A DNA stretch of 64,000 bases, from contig JABYQQ010000032.1 in NCBI GenBank assembly GCA_022605405.1, positions 15,001 to 79,000 on the forward strand. Reading direction: 5' to 3'. Under the pieces are notes generated by a model, which worked only from the letters and a program-made list of their open reading frames with translations, ran no database searches and was not told the DNA's origin. Source of the stretch: Earliella scabrosa (lineage: Eukaryota > Basidiomycota > Agaricomycetes > Polyporales > Polyporaceae). Position 1 is the first letter of the stretch; each line of letters begins with the position of its first letter. The position numbers and the translations under genes are program-made. Below are positions 12,345-24,200 of the stretch, piece by piece.

Positions 12345-12801
12345 GTAGCAGCGTCTGACCTACTATTTGCAGACGAGATATAGAGCGAACAGCAACGAGG
12401 AGGGTGTGTCGAGAGTATCTTAGTAGACTTGAGAGAGAGATGCGTAGCCATAGGCGCCCAACGACGGGACGCTGAGGCTGCCCAGACAGGAACGTCGACG
12501 CGTGACACGATTCGGCCATTCGATCAAGTATTATAATTCAGACTCCTCACGCATGCACGGTTGCGACCTGTATCATACATGATGGTGCGAAATAGATGGA
12601 CAGGGTAGACAATTGCATGCAGAGTACACAGTCGATATCTATACTGCCGTTTACAGACAGTGGCACGGCGCGTACCGCCTTCCATATATAGAACCACATG
12701 CACGAACTCTCCACAAGGGCCGATTGCAACGTTGTAGGGAGGCACAGCACAGCGAGGGAGGCGAGGCAATGCATCATCATCCCTCCACGCCTCGGCGAGC
12801 T

Positions 12802-13280
12802 CGTGACAGGCTGAGTGGAGGGATGTCGGCAATGCGGTCACTGGTCGAGTAGGATGGAGGATAGGGCGTCGTGAACAGGACTGTCCAAGTCGGAGTCGTC
12901 GCTCGCATACGACGAGTTGCAGTACGGGCTGCCGAAGATGCTGCTTGCCTCGATATCCGACCAGTCCGCGGTTGCGCTGAGCTTGCTCCGCGAGGGGCTG
13001 GTGGTGTACGTGCTGCACTTGCCCGAGGTGGCGCTCCCGGTACCTATACCTGGCCCGTCGGAGCTGCTCGGGCTGTGGCGCGTGGAGGGAGGTATGGGCT
13101 GGGGCGCGGGTGGAACGGAGGCTCCCCTAGCGTTCTCGTCGAACGTCCGGTGGCGTATTTCGTTTGATGGCCGACGTACTTGACTTCGATCGTGCTCGCG
13201 ACAGGCTGGGGGGACGAATGTCGGCAATGCGGGGCACTAGTCGAGTAGGATGGAGGATAGGGTGCCGTGATCGGGACTGT
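12802..13280. repeat. pair of 83-85-bp direct repeats
   Basis: 12802-12884 and 13196-13280 are about 85 percent alike by eye; both contain GTCGAGTAGGATGGAGGATA and start CG(T/C)GACAGGCTG. They are about 394 bases apart, so the segment looks like an old tandem duplication inside the KDZ element. Confidence 0.7.
12838..13227 (-). CDS. possible terminal exon, acidic tail, unknown
   Basis: An open reverse-strand frame of up to 129 codons has low-complexity Ser/Pro and an acidic end (DWSDIEASSIFG ... DDSDLDSP). Upstream reverse-strand segments at 13437-13646 and 13720-13878 have plausible donors (GTACGT, GTGCGT) and acceptors, but I could not join all parts in one phase. It may be a real multi-exon gene of the element or chance. 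Confidence 0.3.
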   Translation of the reverse strand: MPTFVPPACREHDRSQVRRPSNEIRHRTFDENARGASVPPAPQPIPPSTRHSPSSSDGPGIGTGSATSGKCSTYTTSPSRSKLSATADWSDIEASSIFGSPYCNSSYASDDSDLDSPVHDALSSILLDQ

Positions 13281-13299
13281 GAAAGCCGACTCTGCTGGC

Positions 13300-15540
13300 C
13301 AACGAGCGGTCAGTGGCGCAGTCACCCTACCACGCTGCGACCAAGAGAGAAGGGAGGCAGGAGGCGGAAAGAAGGGGGAGTATCAGGAGAGAAGGGCAAG
13401 AGCGTAGGGCGAGTACAAGAACGAGAAGAGAACGCACCTTTGTAGGGCGCGTGGCAGCAGACGTCGATGAGGAGGCCGAATCGCCGCGAAAGGTCAGCGC
13501 GTTGGAGGTGCGTGAAGCGCCCCTCAAATCTGTCCCTGGGATGCCCTTGAATCGTGCACGTCGAGCGGTCCTCGGAGGCGGAAATCTTGGGCAAATGCGC
13601 CATGTGTGGGGGAAGAGCCGACACCTGGCGTATGCGTGCTTTTGTGCTGCAAGGAAGAACGTCAGGAACAGTCGCGGCTCCTCGAAGACGCTAACAGCAA
13701 ATCGAGTCCTGAGCGAGAGCGGGATGGCACGTACCTCGTCATGAGATTCACAACGATCTTCCCAAGCCGTTCGACCGCTGGTGCGACACAGATTTCGCGT
13801 CGATGGACGCGGAGTGCCGGAGGTGCCGGCGACACTAGGCTCACTCTCCCTTTCGTGCGTATCGTTGTTGAACGTTGAGTGGATGCTGCTGAGAATTTGC
13901 GGATAAAGACAGTGCGGTCGTTGGTTGCAGACGGCCTCAGGCTTGAGTCGTTTCGGGGGCTGAGGCCTGAGGCCTGAGGGCCTCGTGAGCTTCGAGAGGC
14001 TTCGAGTTTGTCGTGGGCTGACTAAGCGTGAGGCTAGCGCCCACTCCCGTGCCAGTTCGTGCGGCGGTATCTCCTTGCTCCTTCTTCAAATTCTTGTCCA
14101 CCCTCCGAGTCTTGCTCTTACATACTTGCATCTGCTACTTATGGCCCTCTTGCTCCAGCCTCCGCCGGCCGTCGTGCAGCAAGCGGGACGAGTCCCGCCC
14201 TGCTGGCTTCCCTACCGGCGGCACCAAGAACCAAGTACACCGCACAGTACCAGCCTGGAGGGAATGTCGTTCTCCCCGTGCTCCTACAAGTTTCGACGTC
14301 CGCTACTGTGACCGCCGCACTCACCTCGATCTCAACCGTCGTCCTTCAGGGCGTCAATGGCTGGGCACAGGTCGCATAGGAGGTTCTGACAGGATGGAGA
14401 CACGCAGATGGTAGACAGTGGAGGCAACGGTACGTATGCTGTCACGTCGGAAGGCTTGATTATTGAAACACTGACATACAAATGGCCCCCTATTTACTCC
14501 ACCCGTGTCGACCTGCTGCAACCGCCGCCGGTCTTGCATGAAGACGGCTGCGATCCCAACAACCATCGCACCGGAAAGTTCGTCACGGAGGAGTTCCCCT
14601 TCGCTGAACGCGCAACGACGAGGTACGTCGACTGCGTCTACCTCGGAGAGTGACCCATTCGACCTCTCGTGAATAAACCGAAGGTCGACGTCCAGGGCGT
14701 TCAGGGAGTATCAGGTACGGCGGCGCCTCTGGAGATCATCTGCGCACTTCCTGCCTCCTCGCTCGCGGTCCTGTCGAGGTTCTTGAGGAACTCGACGTGA
14801 GACGCCTAGATGCGTAGAAACCCAAAGAGTATGTTCTCAAGACTGTAAGTATACTCTTTGATTTTCATCGCCTGTTCAAACAAACTGACACCAAGCCGCT
14901 GCAGTGCTTCCTTATCGAGACACTGGCACGCGCTGAGCCGACATCTTGACTGGGAAGTACAGGGGCGCTTCGCTTCGCATAGTAGACATAGACAATTGCA
15001 ATCAGCCATCCATTTGTCTCGCCTGGCGAGACGATGTGCATGCCTCCTGCGCTGTCTGCGATATGTACGCCTGAGCTTGGGGACTAGTAGCACCGCTGGC
15101 TGTACCGAGCTACGCAGTGTCCAGGCGGCGAGGTGCTGGAGAGCTCATTATGCACGAATCTGGGACTCCGAGGTGGGGAGACGATGTTCTCCATCGACTC
15201 TTGTGGGGATCACTCGAGCTTAGGCGGACTGCAGATGGGTTGAACTTGTAATTACACTTGGTGGCAGTCATGTAGTAGTGATCCAATCTATCCTGGTGTC
15301 GTGCATGTGCACGCAACGTGGCCGTCTGGGCGCCTCCCCCTTCAACGTTGTATCAACCTTACCCATAGCGGTCGATCCAACAGTCTTTCTGTCTCTATGC
15401 ATATGTGGGGTACGCGGTTTTTGCGTGTGTGTTGTTCCAACCGCACGCATGAGCCCGGACGGTTGTGCTCGTAGTTGAGTGCTGTTCCAGCCTCATTACT
15501 GGCCAATCGTCTTACCCCGTCAGTCGCCGTGACGGACAGG
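13300..15540. other. interior of KDZ element, no confident gene
   Basis: Short frames exist (for example forward 14408-14653, 81 codons) with possible small introns, but no domain or consistent model. It may contain decayed genes of the element or a very intron-rich gene that I cannot resolve. Confidence 0.4.
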
Positions 15541-15579
15541 CTCGACGGTCTCTTCACTCCACGCACTCTGCTTTGCTAA

Positions 15580-17165
15580 GACTGGCCTCCATCTACATCC
15601 GGACGGTGGCTGGACATCTCGGAACTTCAAAGGTTTCAGGGAGGAGGGCACCAATGCCCACTATCTTGGTGAGTTCGGTGTGTCCCATTCGCTTGCAATC
15701 CGCGGCGGTGAACTGGCATAACTAGCGTGTAACTGCTGCGTGTTGCATTTTGGCGGACCCCCAAGCCTATATGGCACAGATGCGCTCGTTCGACTTTGAG
15801 TCCCCGAGCTGCAAGGTCCTCACGTGCGCATTGCCTGGCGTCGCTTTGCGGGTGTGGCCCACCAACCTCCAAGTGTGTGAAGGCCTCGGACTCTCACCCT
15901 CTTACTGCAACATCTGCTCTCACCCACCCAATGCCTTCTCCCAAATCCGTCGTTGGGCAGACCGTCGAGTGATTCTCGCTGAGTGCAGATGAACGTCGGG
16001 CCGCTGCCACGCTGTGCCATGTCGACGGCCACCGTCATACGACACAGGCCAGCTATGGCAAGTCCAACCTTGAGAACATCATGATTATCTTCATGATGGT
16101 GAGCCGCGATTATCTCTTTCCTGTCTCGCTGGCTGACTGTTCCTTTAGTGCGGCAACAAATGCGCCGACCACAAGAAACCACTCCCGAAGCAGATCGATA
16201 CCACACGCCGTGTCCGCTGTTTGCGAGCGCTCCTGGACCTCTCGGACCTGCCGGCCTGCTATAATGCGGCCGAGTTCGGTGACTACTGTCGTCGCGAGCT
16301 CAAAGCTTGCATGCAGTTGTCAGCGACCGGAACGAGGTTCGCCACGCCACCCACCCCGGTAACACCTGCTCGCGCTGCCGTGCCACGCCGCTTCAACCAC
16401 CAGACAGACAAGCGCTCACCTGGACGGCCACGTCTCAATCGCGAAGAGCGCACCGTGTACTGCTATTACAAGGACGATGCTACGCCTTTCCGCGCCGAAG
16501 CCCTCTGCATTGTCGACTCGGACGGAGTTGCGCGCTTTCGCTTTGACTTACCTGAGGTGCGCGCCGAAGTCATCAAATCTCACATCCTCGGTCCCAGCGG
16601 CATGAGGCGCAAGTTTGACGTCTGGGACAACACCAAACGACACTGGATCCCCGCTCCCAAGGCCAGCGAAGAGCAGCTGTTACTGCCTGGAGAAGGACGC
16701 ATCTACCGAGTCCGGGGCGTCGAGGATCTGGTGAGCTTCGAGATGTACCAAAAGCATGCCCTTCCCCGAGTGCAGCGCAATGCTCTCGACCCCACGTTCA
16801 TGACCCCGATCCCCTCTACATCCAATCACACCTCCTCCCCGTCCTCTCATCTCAGGAGCACACCTGTCCCTGAGCCACCATCCTCTCCGTCGTCGCCGTG
16901 CAAGCGTTGCGTCTCTTCCGGTTCACCGTCTACTTCCGAAGGCGAGTCTGCAATGCACACGCCTGCTGCCAAAAAGCGTCGAGTGGCTCGCGACCGCATC
17001 GCAGACGTTCTTGGCATCCATAGGCCTAACTCCTTACCCCAAGAGGACGATAGGAAAGGGCCGGGTCGGGCTCCGGACACGTTTCTACGCCCTGACACCA
17101 GCGCGGATTCCAATGACTGGGAGTTGACTGACGAGCAAATAGTTGAGCGATTCTGGAGCACTTGA
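15580..17165 (+). CDS. KDZ-element protein, first of two related genes; 5' part unresolved
   Basis: The solid part is the last exon 16149-17165 (TGA), joined through a 50-base intron (GTGAGC...TTTAG, 16099-16148) to an exon ending NLENIMIIFMM. It starts with a Cys/His segment CGNKCADH and ends in a basic, Ser/Pro-rich tail with AAKKRRVARD, a likely nuclear signal. Its middle part (FDVWDNTKRHW ... GEGRIYRVRGV) lines up with FQLWNRLRNCW ... GEGLVYRRVGV of the next gene, so the two are related by duplication. Upstream exons probably include 15590-15668 (ending NAHYL before GTGAGT) and one beginning near 15780, but the join and the start codon remain open. Function unknown. Confidence 0.5.
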
Positions 17166-17397
17166 CGAAGGACTTACGACTCTATGTATCTCGATGTATT
17201 ATCCCCCACGTATGCGAAAGCTTTAATGTTAATCTCCTATTGTTACACTTTGCGCCTGTCAGAAGTCTGTCTACTTTTGGGACTGGCTTTCGCAATTCGT
17301 GGTGGCCCATGCTCAGAGTGGCCCATTAGATCGCAGAACCTCATATATACCTCCTCTTCGCGTGTGCTTTCCTATTGACATTTCCCAATCCTCCACC

Positions 17398-18537
17398 ATG
17401 ACGGAACCAGTTGATCCTCGAGTCCGTCACATCATCGACACCTATCGTCCTCACGTTTCGGCCTTGATGGCCAAAACACATCGGTGTCCCCTCGGCGGCT
17501 TTCACAAGGTCATTATTGGATACGGTGTCCCCCTGCGGACCAACGTCTGTGCATTCAAGGAGAAGGTAAGAGCTCTCCTTCTGTAGTTACGCAACCGGCT
17601 GATAACCCTCTCAGTGCGAGCTCGGTTGCCTATGGGACGACCTGCCGACTGTGCTGCAGATGCATCCCCGTGATTGCATGCTGTGTCTGGAGGCAATCAG
17701 TCAGCTTGATCCTGTCCCCTACGATGACGAACCCTTCCAGACGTGGTGTGTTGTTGAGGCTATCCGTCTCATGGAGCAACACGATGGGTTCCCGGAGCTC
17801 ATCGCAGCTGTGCCACCGCCCGCTGCGGGACGGAGTGACCCCTGGCTCGAAGACGGGCCGACACCAGCCTACACTGTCCCCGTAACCATCTACGTCTACA
17901 TGGAGGTTCGTACACTGTCAACAATGTGAGTGTTCAAGCTAACCATAGTTGACAGGATGGCCAGCCTCCCATCCGAATTGACGCACGCGGTACTCTCTAT
18001 CAGAGCGTCGTGCAAGCTCGCCTATACCAGCCAGCGTCGTTCAGAGCGCTCGCCCAAGTCACACCTCCCGGGCAGCACAACGAGTTCCAGCTGTGGAATC
18101 GTCTTCGAAATTGCTGGGTTGACATTGACGGAATCAAGAGAACGTATCTTCTACAAGGAGAGGGTCTCGTCTACCGGCGGGTCGGCGTCACGAACATGCC
18201 CGGTTGCGACCTTCACATCTCACTCACTACCAACGCTGCGTTTGCGACCGCCATGGACCTGAACGATTCGACCAATGTTACTGACGTCCCCGATGATATC
18301 CTTGTCGGTGAAAACCTTCCGCCTGCTACAACCCCAGCATCTGCATCCCACTCGATCAAGGATCCTACCTCCACACCACAACCCGAATTCGTTCAGGGTT
18401 CCTCGCACGCTCGTAGCTCTAAACGCGCACGCGAACCCACCGTTGGCAGCACAAAGAGACGCCGACTAGAAGAGGTCATTGAGATCTCGTCGGATGAGGA
18501 GGACAACATCATTGTCATTTCAGATGATGACGAATAG
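17398..18537 (+). CDS. KDZ-element protein, second related gene, with SUMO-interaction-like tail
   Basis: Three exons: 17398-17565, 17615-17905, 17956-18537. All junctions are phase 0, giving 346 residues. The N-terminal half has several Cys/His (HRCPLGGFH, CELGCLW, HPRDCMLC) that could bind zinc. The middle block FQLWNRLRNCW ... GEGLVYRRVGV is shared with the gene before it. The C-terminus has a nuclear-type basic patch (SKRAREP, TKRRR) followed by VIEISSDEE and IIVISDDDE, two hydrophobic-acidic stretches that look like SUMO-interaction motifs. A nuclear, DNA- or chromatin-linked role in the transposon is an inference; the family has no function that I know. Confidence 0.7.
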
Positions 18538-19596
18538 GCTCGGAACTGGATATCTCATCTATACGGACCACTTGTTGTGACTGCTTGGCTGTCTGTAATG
18601 AACTTCTCATACACGCACTTCAGAATCTATACGCATGTAGAGGTCGGACATCACATCATCAATAACGATGCCTATTCAGAGTTCATTTACAGATTTACGC
18701 CAATGGAGGAAATTGGAATGGAGTTGTGGTCGACCGGTTTCTTGTTACAGGTGGCCGGACCAATGCTGGTCAAAGCGGGTACGAAACAATAGCCTCGCTG
18801 CAACCTCTGCACTATAACTTACCTCTCTGCTTCCTCCGCTGTGAACTAAGCTACTCATCCACACTACCGCACTGCCGTTCCTGCACAAGTTCGATGGCTC
18901 GAAGTCCCAACTCCCGCTCTCTCTCCAAAAATGCCTCTCCCGGACCCAGCAGTGCCACTCGCGACCACGACCACTGTGATGCGTCTCCACCGTCGTCCTG
19001 TGAATCCTCCCCTGCACACTCAAGCTCGTCATTCTCTTGTCATGGTTCATCGCGTTCGAGCAGTGTCTCGCCGAGCGGCTCTGGCAGTGAGCCCGACACG
19101 CAAGAGGCACAAGGCAGCGGGAAGGGTCCAACCAAGACCACCAAAAGGGGGCCGAAGAAGGCTCGGGGAAAGGACAAGCAACGACCCGTAGAGATGCTCG
19201 AGGTTTCGAACCAAGTGAAGGACAAGCGCGCACGCACGTACTGGAACGGTGAGCGTTTCAAGGAGCCCGTGGCCGAGATGCAGTCCCATCTCCCTGGGTT
19301 CCTTGCTCTGAAGGGCCGCGAAAGCACGGCATTCGCGCTTGGAGTGGGCAAAGAACTCTATCCCAAATACACCTCACTCTGGTCCGACGAGACTCTGGGC
19401 AGTCTACAGGATGTACGTGCATACCCCGAAGTTTTAAAAAAACCGTACTGAAATCACACTGAACCTGCTGGCAGAAAGTAGTTGCTTGGTTCCGCAATCG
19501 CCGTGCCCACATCAAGAGGGGTGGGACTATCGACGCTCCTTCGCTGCTATCAGCAAAGGTCAGTAAGGTCTCGCCGTTCTTCCGGAAGCTTCAAGG

Positions 19597-20176
19597 TGTT
19601 GAACTTAGGGTTATCCGGCACTGTCCGGACCGATATGTCCCCATATGGACTTGTGGCTATGCGTTCACATGACGCACAGCATGGGCTATGCTTCTTCGTT
19701 ACTATATATAGATAACTCTGCATCTGTACGATAGTTCTTTCTTTCCGGACTTTACCTCTACGTACCAGTGCGTTCTACGATATTCCGGATAGTTCCAGAC
19801 CTTATGTCTGACTCAGACTTGGTGCTCATCCTCGCGTCATACTGACTCATCCTCGCACCATAGCCTCGTATGCCTCTTACTCATCGTCTTGTGGCTAACA
19901 TGTGACTGCTTTCTACGCTTACTCAGCTACCTTCCCTCTCTCTATATAAGCAGCTCACATTTCGCCTCTGCTCTTCAGTCGTTCGCTCACTGACTGAAGA
20001 GTAAGTCTCCTACATACATATGCCTTCTACTTACTTACTGACTAAGTACTTGTAGTCTCTCTCTGTTCGACTTACAGGTACTTATCTATGCAATATAGTC
20101 GTTCGCTCACTGACTGAAGATCTCTCTCTGTTCGACTTACAGTCGGCTCCCAGCCTTCCAGGTCTGAAGTTCATCA
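19597..20176 (+). repeat. 5' LTR (580 bp)
   Basis: Starts TGTTGAACTTAG and ends GAAGTTCATCA. The inner part holds two copies of GTCGTTCGCTCACTGACTGA (from 19978 and 20098), the first framed by CTTCAGT/ACTGAAG so it could fold as a hairpin, and two copies of CTCTCTGTTCGACTTACAG (about 20058-20077 and 20124-20142). Confidence 0.97.
19943..19949 (+). promoter_or_regulatory. TATA box of the copia LTR
   Basis: TATATAA lies in the second half of the LTR, about 35 bases before the CTTCAGTC hairpin region; transcription would start just behind it, setting the U3/R border (inference). The same site occurs in the 3' LTR near 25898-25904. Confidence 0.6.
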
Positions 20177-20200
20177 GATTATGAGCCCTGCGCTCTGACC
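20177..20200 (+). other. primer-binding site matching half tRNA-Met
   Basis: The 24 bases directly after the LTR are the complement of the D-stem to anticodon-loop part of a tRNA-Met; the reverse complement reads ...GCAGGGCTCATAATC, with CAT as anticodon. So the primer would be a tRNA cut in the anticodon loop rather than the tRNA 3' end, as known for Drosophila copia. The tRNA identity rests on my recollection of tRNA-Met sequences. Confidence 0.7.
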
Positions 20201-21235
20201 GGTTGCTACTTCGTCGACATCTTCGTGCGCACACCTCTCTCTTTGTCGACTCTCTGCCCGTGCTCCCTCCATCTTTCCTCACCTCTTGACTGTGCCCGCC
20301 GACACTGCTGCCAGGGGGACATTCCTGCGCTCGTGACGCAACCCTGAGCGCTTTTGTTTAGTTGTCGCGTAGCTAAGTACTGTTGTACAGCCTGTTGTGC
20401 TCTCGAGGCATTTGGGCTTTCAGGTATCCCTCTGCCAGGCCACGCACTTGCGCCCGCCAGCAGTTGTATCCGGGGTGCTTATCACCTTTGGAGACGGAGG
20501 ACAACCGTGTGGACCCTCCTTACCGTACCCTTTACTCTCGTATAGCTACTATAGTCTTTCTGGGCACAGTTGGCAACTTCTATCCAGATTGTCGGGATCT
20601 CCAGCTTCCTGACTCTCTTGGCTCGCCTCAATAGGTGTTCCCCATCTACCGTTTCGCACGTGGCATCGTCAATCATCGCACCCTTCTAGACCACAGTTTT
20701 GGAGCCGACACCAGCATCTCCTCCCTCTGAGGCGGAAGTCGAGGATCTGATTGACTCCCAGTCGTCGTCTGACTCCTCTGACTACAAACCCACCGTCGAC
20801 TCTTGTCAGGAACTTCCACACGTTCTCGACGAGGAATACCCTGCCGATTCTCATCTCCATCCGGAGGACGGCTTCTGGTACAACTGTCACCGGAGTCCTT
20901 GTCCTCATCGGTACAACAGGGTTCCCGTTCAACCCGAAGATTATCCTGACACATTCAAGTGGGCTTTCCCCTCTCCTGACCAAGAGGATTTCCTTGCTGG
21001 AGTCAACACTGCCCTTCCAGTCGCATCAGACACACCCTATACCACTCCTCTTCCTTTCATCGTCCTAATCCCTCCTACTCCGGAGGTTATCCCTGAGCCA
21101 ATCGAGACTCTCCCTCCTCCTCTCATCAAGTTACCTCCTCCTATTGCAACACCGCTTCCACCGGTCGCACCGGTAACAACATCCGTAGACTTCTCGGAGG
21201 ACTATCTCGACTCATCGCACTTTCTCTTATCAATC

Positions 21236-24200
21236 ATGGGAGACGTCAAGCTCGACTCTATCCCTTCCCTTTCGTCGGCAAACCAGTACACCGACTGGTC
21301 TGCCAAGATGAAGGGCTACTTCATCTTCATGGGCTGTTGGGACGTCGTTAACGGCAAGACCAAACGTCCAACTGCTGCCGACAAGCAGGAGTCCTGGGAC
21401 AAGCTCGACGGGCAGGCTCGCGGCATGATGTACATGCGGGTCGCTCAGAGCTTCCATTACATCCTCGATGCGGAAATTCTCGACACCGTTACAACCAGTG
21501 GGTCCTCTACCACTACATCTCGGGAACAGACCGCAGCGGACATGTGGAAGTCCCTGAAGGACAAGTTTGGCACGCCAAACAGCGCTCACGTCTGGGGACA
21601 GTTCGAGACCCTTGTGGCTGAACCTCGGATGAACGAGCAGAAGTCCCTCCAGGATCAGATGATGCGTATCGTCAACCGCATGGATGACATCACCAAGAAC
21701 AAGGTGACGCTCTCTGCCCAGATGAAGGCCCTCCTCCTTTTGTCGAAGATTCCGGAGTCCTATCGGTCTATGATCTCTGCGCTCATGGCGACCATCGACG
21801 TCGACAAGGTCACCGTCGAGGACATCATGTCCAAGACCTTGGCCGAGGAGTCGCTGCGCAAGGCCGGACAATCCGCGAACCGGGTCTCGCAGACCAAGCC
21901 TAAGCCTAAGGGTCCTTGCTCTCACTGCGGTGGCTCTAATCATCATGAGTCTAACTGCTGGGACAAGCATCCCGAGAAGAAGCCCAAGGGCAAAGGCAAG
22001 GGAAAGGGAAAGGCGAAGGACAAGGATAAGGACAAGGACAAAGGGAATAACAAGGACAATCAGCCCCATGCGCATACCGTCGTCGAGTCTCAGTCTGTAA
22101 ATGTAGTCGCGTCGTCTAACATTGTTGGTTCTTTCTACCCCGAGGCCCTCGTCGCCTCTAGTGAGAACTGGACTGCATGGCTGATGGACTCAGGTGCTTC
22201 TCAGCATATCACGGGCGACCTAAGTGACTTCTCCGAGTATCAACCGTTTGATACGCCCATCAGCTTCAATACTGCTGATGCGAGCAACATGATCCTTGCT
22301 CTCGGGAAGGGCACAGTCCGTGGTAACACTTGGGTTGATGGTGACAAAGTTCCGATCGCGCTCACCCATGTGTACTACATCCCGAAGTTGAGAGGTCGTA
22401 TCTTCTCGACAGGCACCATTGAACGCAACGGGTACTCCCTTGTTCAAGGAGATGGGAAGATGTGCATCTTTGACAAGCTGCCGGAAGGCGCTGTCAAATT
22501 TGGTTCGACGATTCGGATCAAGGGTCGCAAGATCCTTGAAGCGGAGTACAACGTCCTGAGCAATATCTACTGGGCTAAGCTCGAACTTCACAATGGCCAG
22601 CGTGTTCATCTTAACGTCAGCCGTTTTCGTACCTTGCATCGCCGCTTTGGTCATCTCGGCAAGGACGCGCTGCGCCATCTCCCGAAGAACGTCCGGGGGG
22701 TTGATTCAGTTGATTCCCCTGAAGACGAAGATGAACCGTGTGAGGGATGTGCCTGGGGCAAATCCACTCGTCTCCCCTTCCCGCCTTCTGATAAGCGTGC
22801 TACGGAACCACTCGAGCTCGTTCACACCGATCTTGATGGCCCGATGCGCACACAAGCTATCGGAGGTTACAAGTATTTCGCCGGTTTCATTGATGACTAC
22901 TCCGGACTCGCCCGTGCTTACTACCTTAAGTCGAAGTCGGATGCGTTCCAAGCGTTCCTCGACTACAAGGCGTGGGCTGAGACCCAGACCGGTCGAAAGA
23001 TCAAGAAGGTCCGCTCGGACCGAGGGGGAGAATACACTTCTACCGAGTTCTCTGAGCTTCTTCGTTCGCACGGGATCGAGCACCAGAAGACTATGCCTGG
23101 CTCTCCGCAGCAGAATGGACGCGCTGAGCGCTGGAACCGTACTATCGTCGAAAAGGCCATGGCCATGCTCCATCAGGCAGGTCTTAGTCACGGTTTCTGG
23201 CAACTCGCCGTTGATGCAGCCGTTCATATCTACAATCGTCAACCGATGCGTCGACACAAATGGCAATGCCCCATCACCAAGTGGGACAGAACCGTTCCGG
23301 ACGTCTCCTACTTCCGAGTGTTCGGGTGCAAAGCCTGTGTACACGTGCAGAAGGCAAAGCGCGAAGGGAAACTCGACAAGAAGGCTGTCGAGATGATCTT
23401 CGTGGGGTATGAGTCTGGTTCCAAGGGGTATAAGTTTTGGAATCCAGCCAACCGCTCTATCGTAGTGTCTCGCGATGTGACATTTGATGAAGAGTCTTTC
23501 CCTGCTCGTAAACTCCCCGGCAACCATCCTGTTACCCCGGATGACCATCCGTTCCCAGATGATCAGTCTGATAAGGCTTCCGAAGCCGATGTTGACGGTC
23601 ATGAGGACGACCTCCATCCCGAGATTGTTCCTGAACTCCCAGATCTACCACCTGACCCTCCAGCGGATGCTCAGCCACCTCCTGCTGAAGCGCCTCCTCC
23701 AGCCGACGCCCCTGCTCCTCCGCCGCCGCAACCGCCTCAACCGCCTGCTGTACCACCGCCTAAGCCTGCTCACAAGCGAGGACGTCACCCTCCAGTGGGA
23801 GAACAACCTCCCAGCCTTGCACGTGACAGACCACGGCGTGAGAACGCGGGTAAACGGTCCGAGTCGAAGACTCGTGATAACGTATACGGCAACGAGCCAC
23901 CGGCTAAAGTCGATGCCCGGACTGATCCGGATGGCACGCAGCGAGAGGACCAAGCGCTTCTCATGTTTCTCATGGCGTCTCAGTACAAAACTGGCATTCC
24001 GAACTCCCACAAGGAAGCCATGAAGTCGCCTGAAGCTGAGAAATGGCGCGATGCGGAGAAAGCGGAGTATGACTCGTTGCTCGAGAATAAGACTTGGGTC
24101 CTTGTCCCTCGTCCGAAAGATCGGCACGTGGTCTCTAACCGCTGGGTCTATGACATCAAGCACGATGGGCGGTACAAAGCTCGTCTAGTCGCTAAGGGTT

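Noticed and set aside
21230..23617. Long reverse-strand frames inside the copia element
   Set aside because: Antisense to Gag-Pol, which carries all catalytic motifs on the forward strand.
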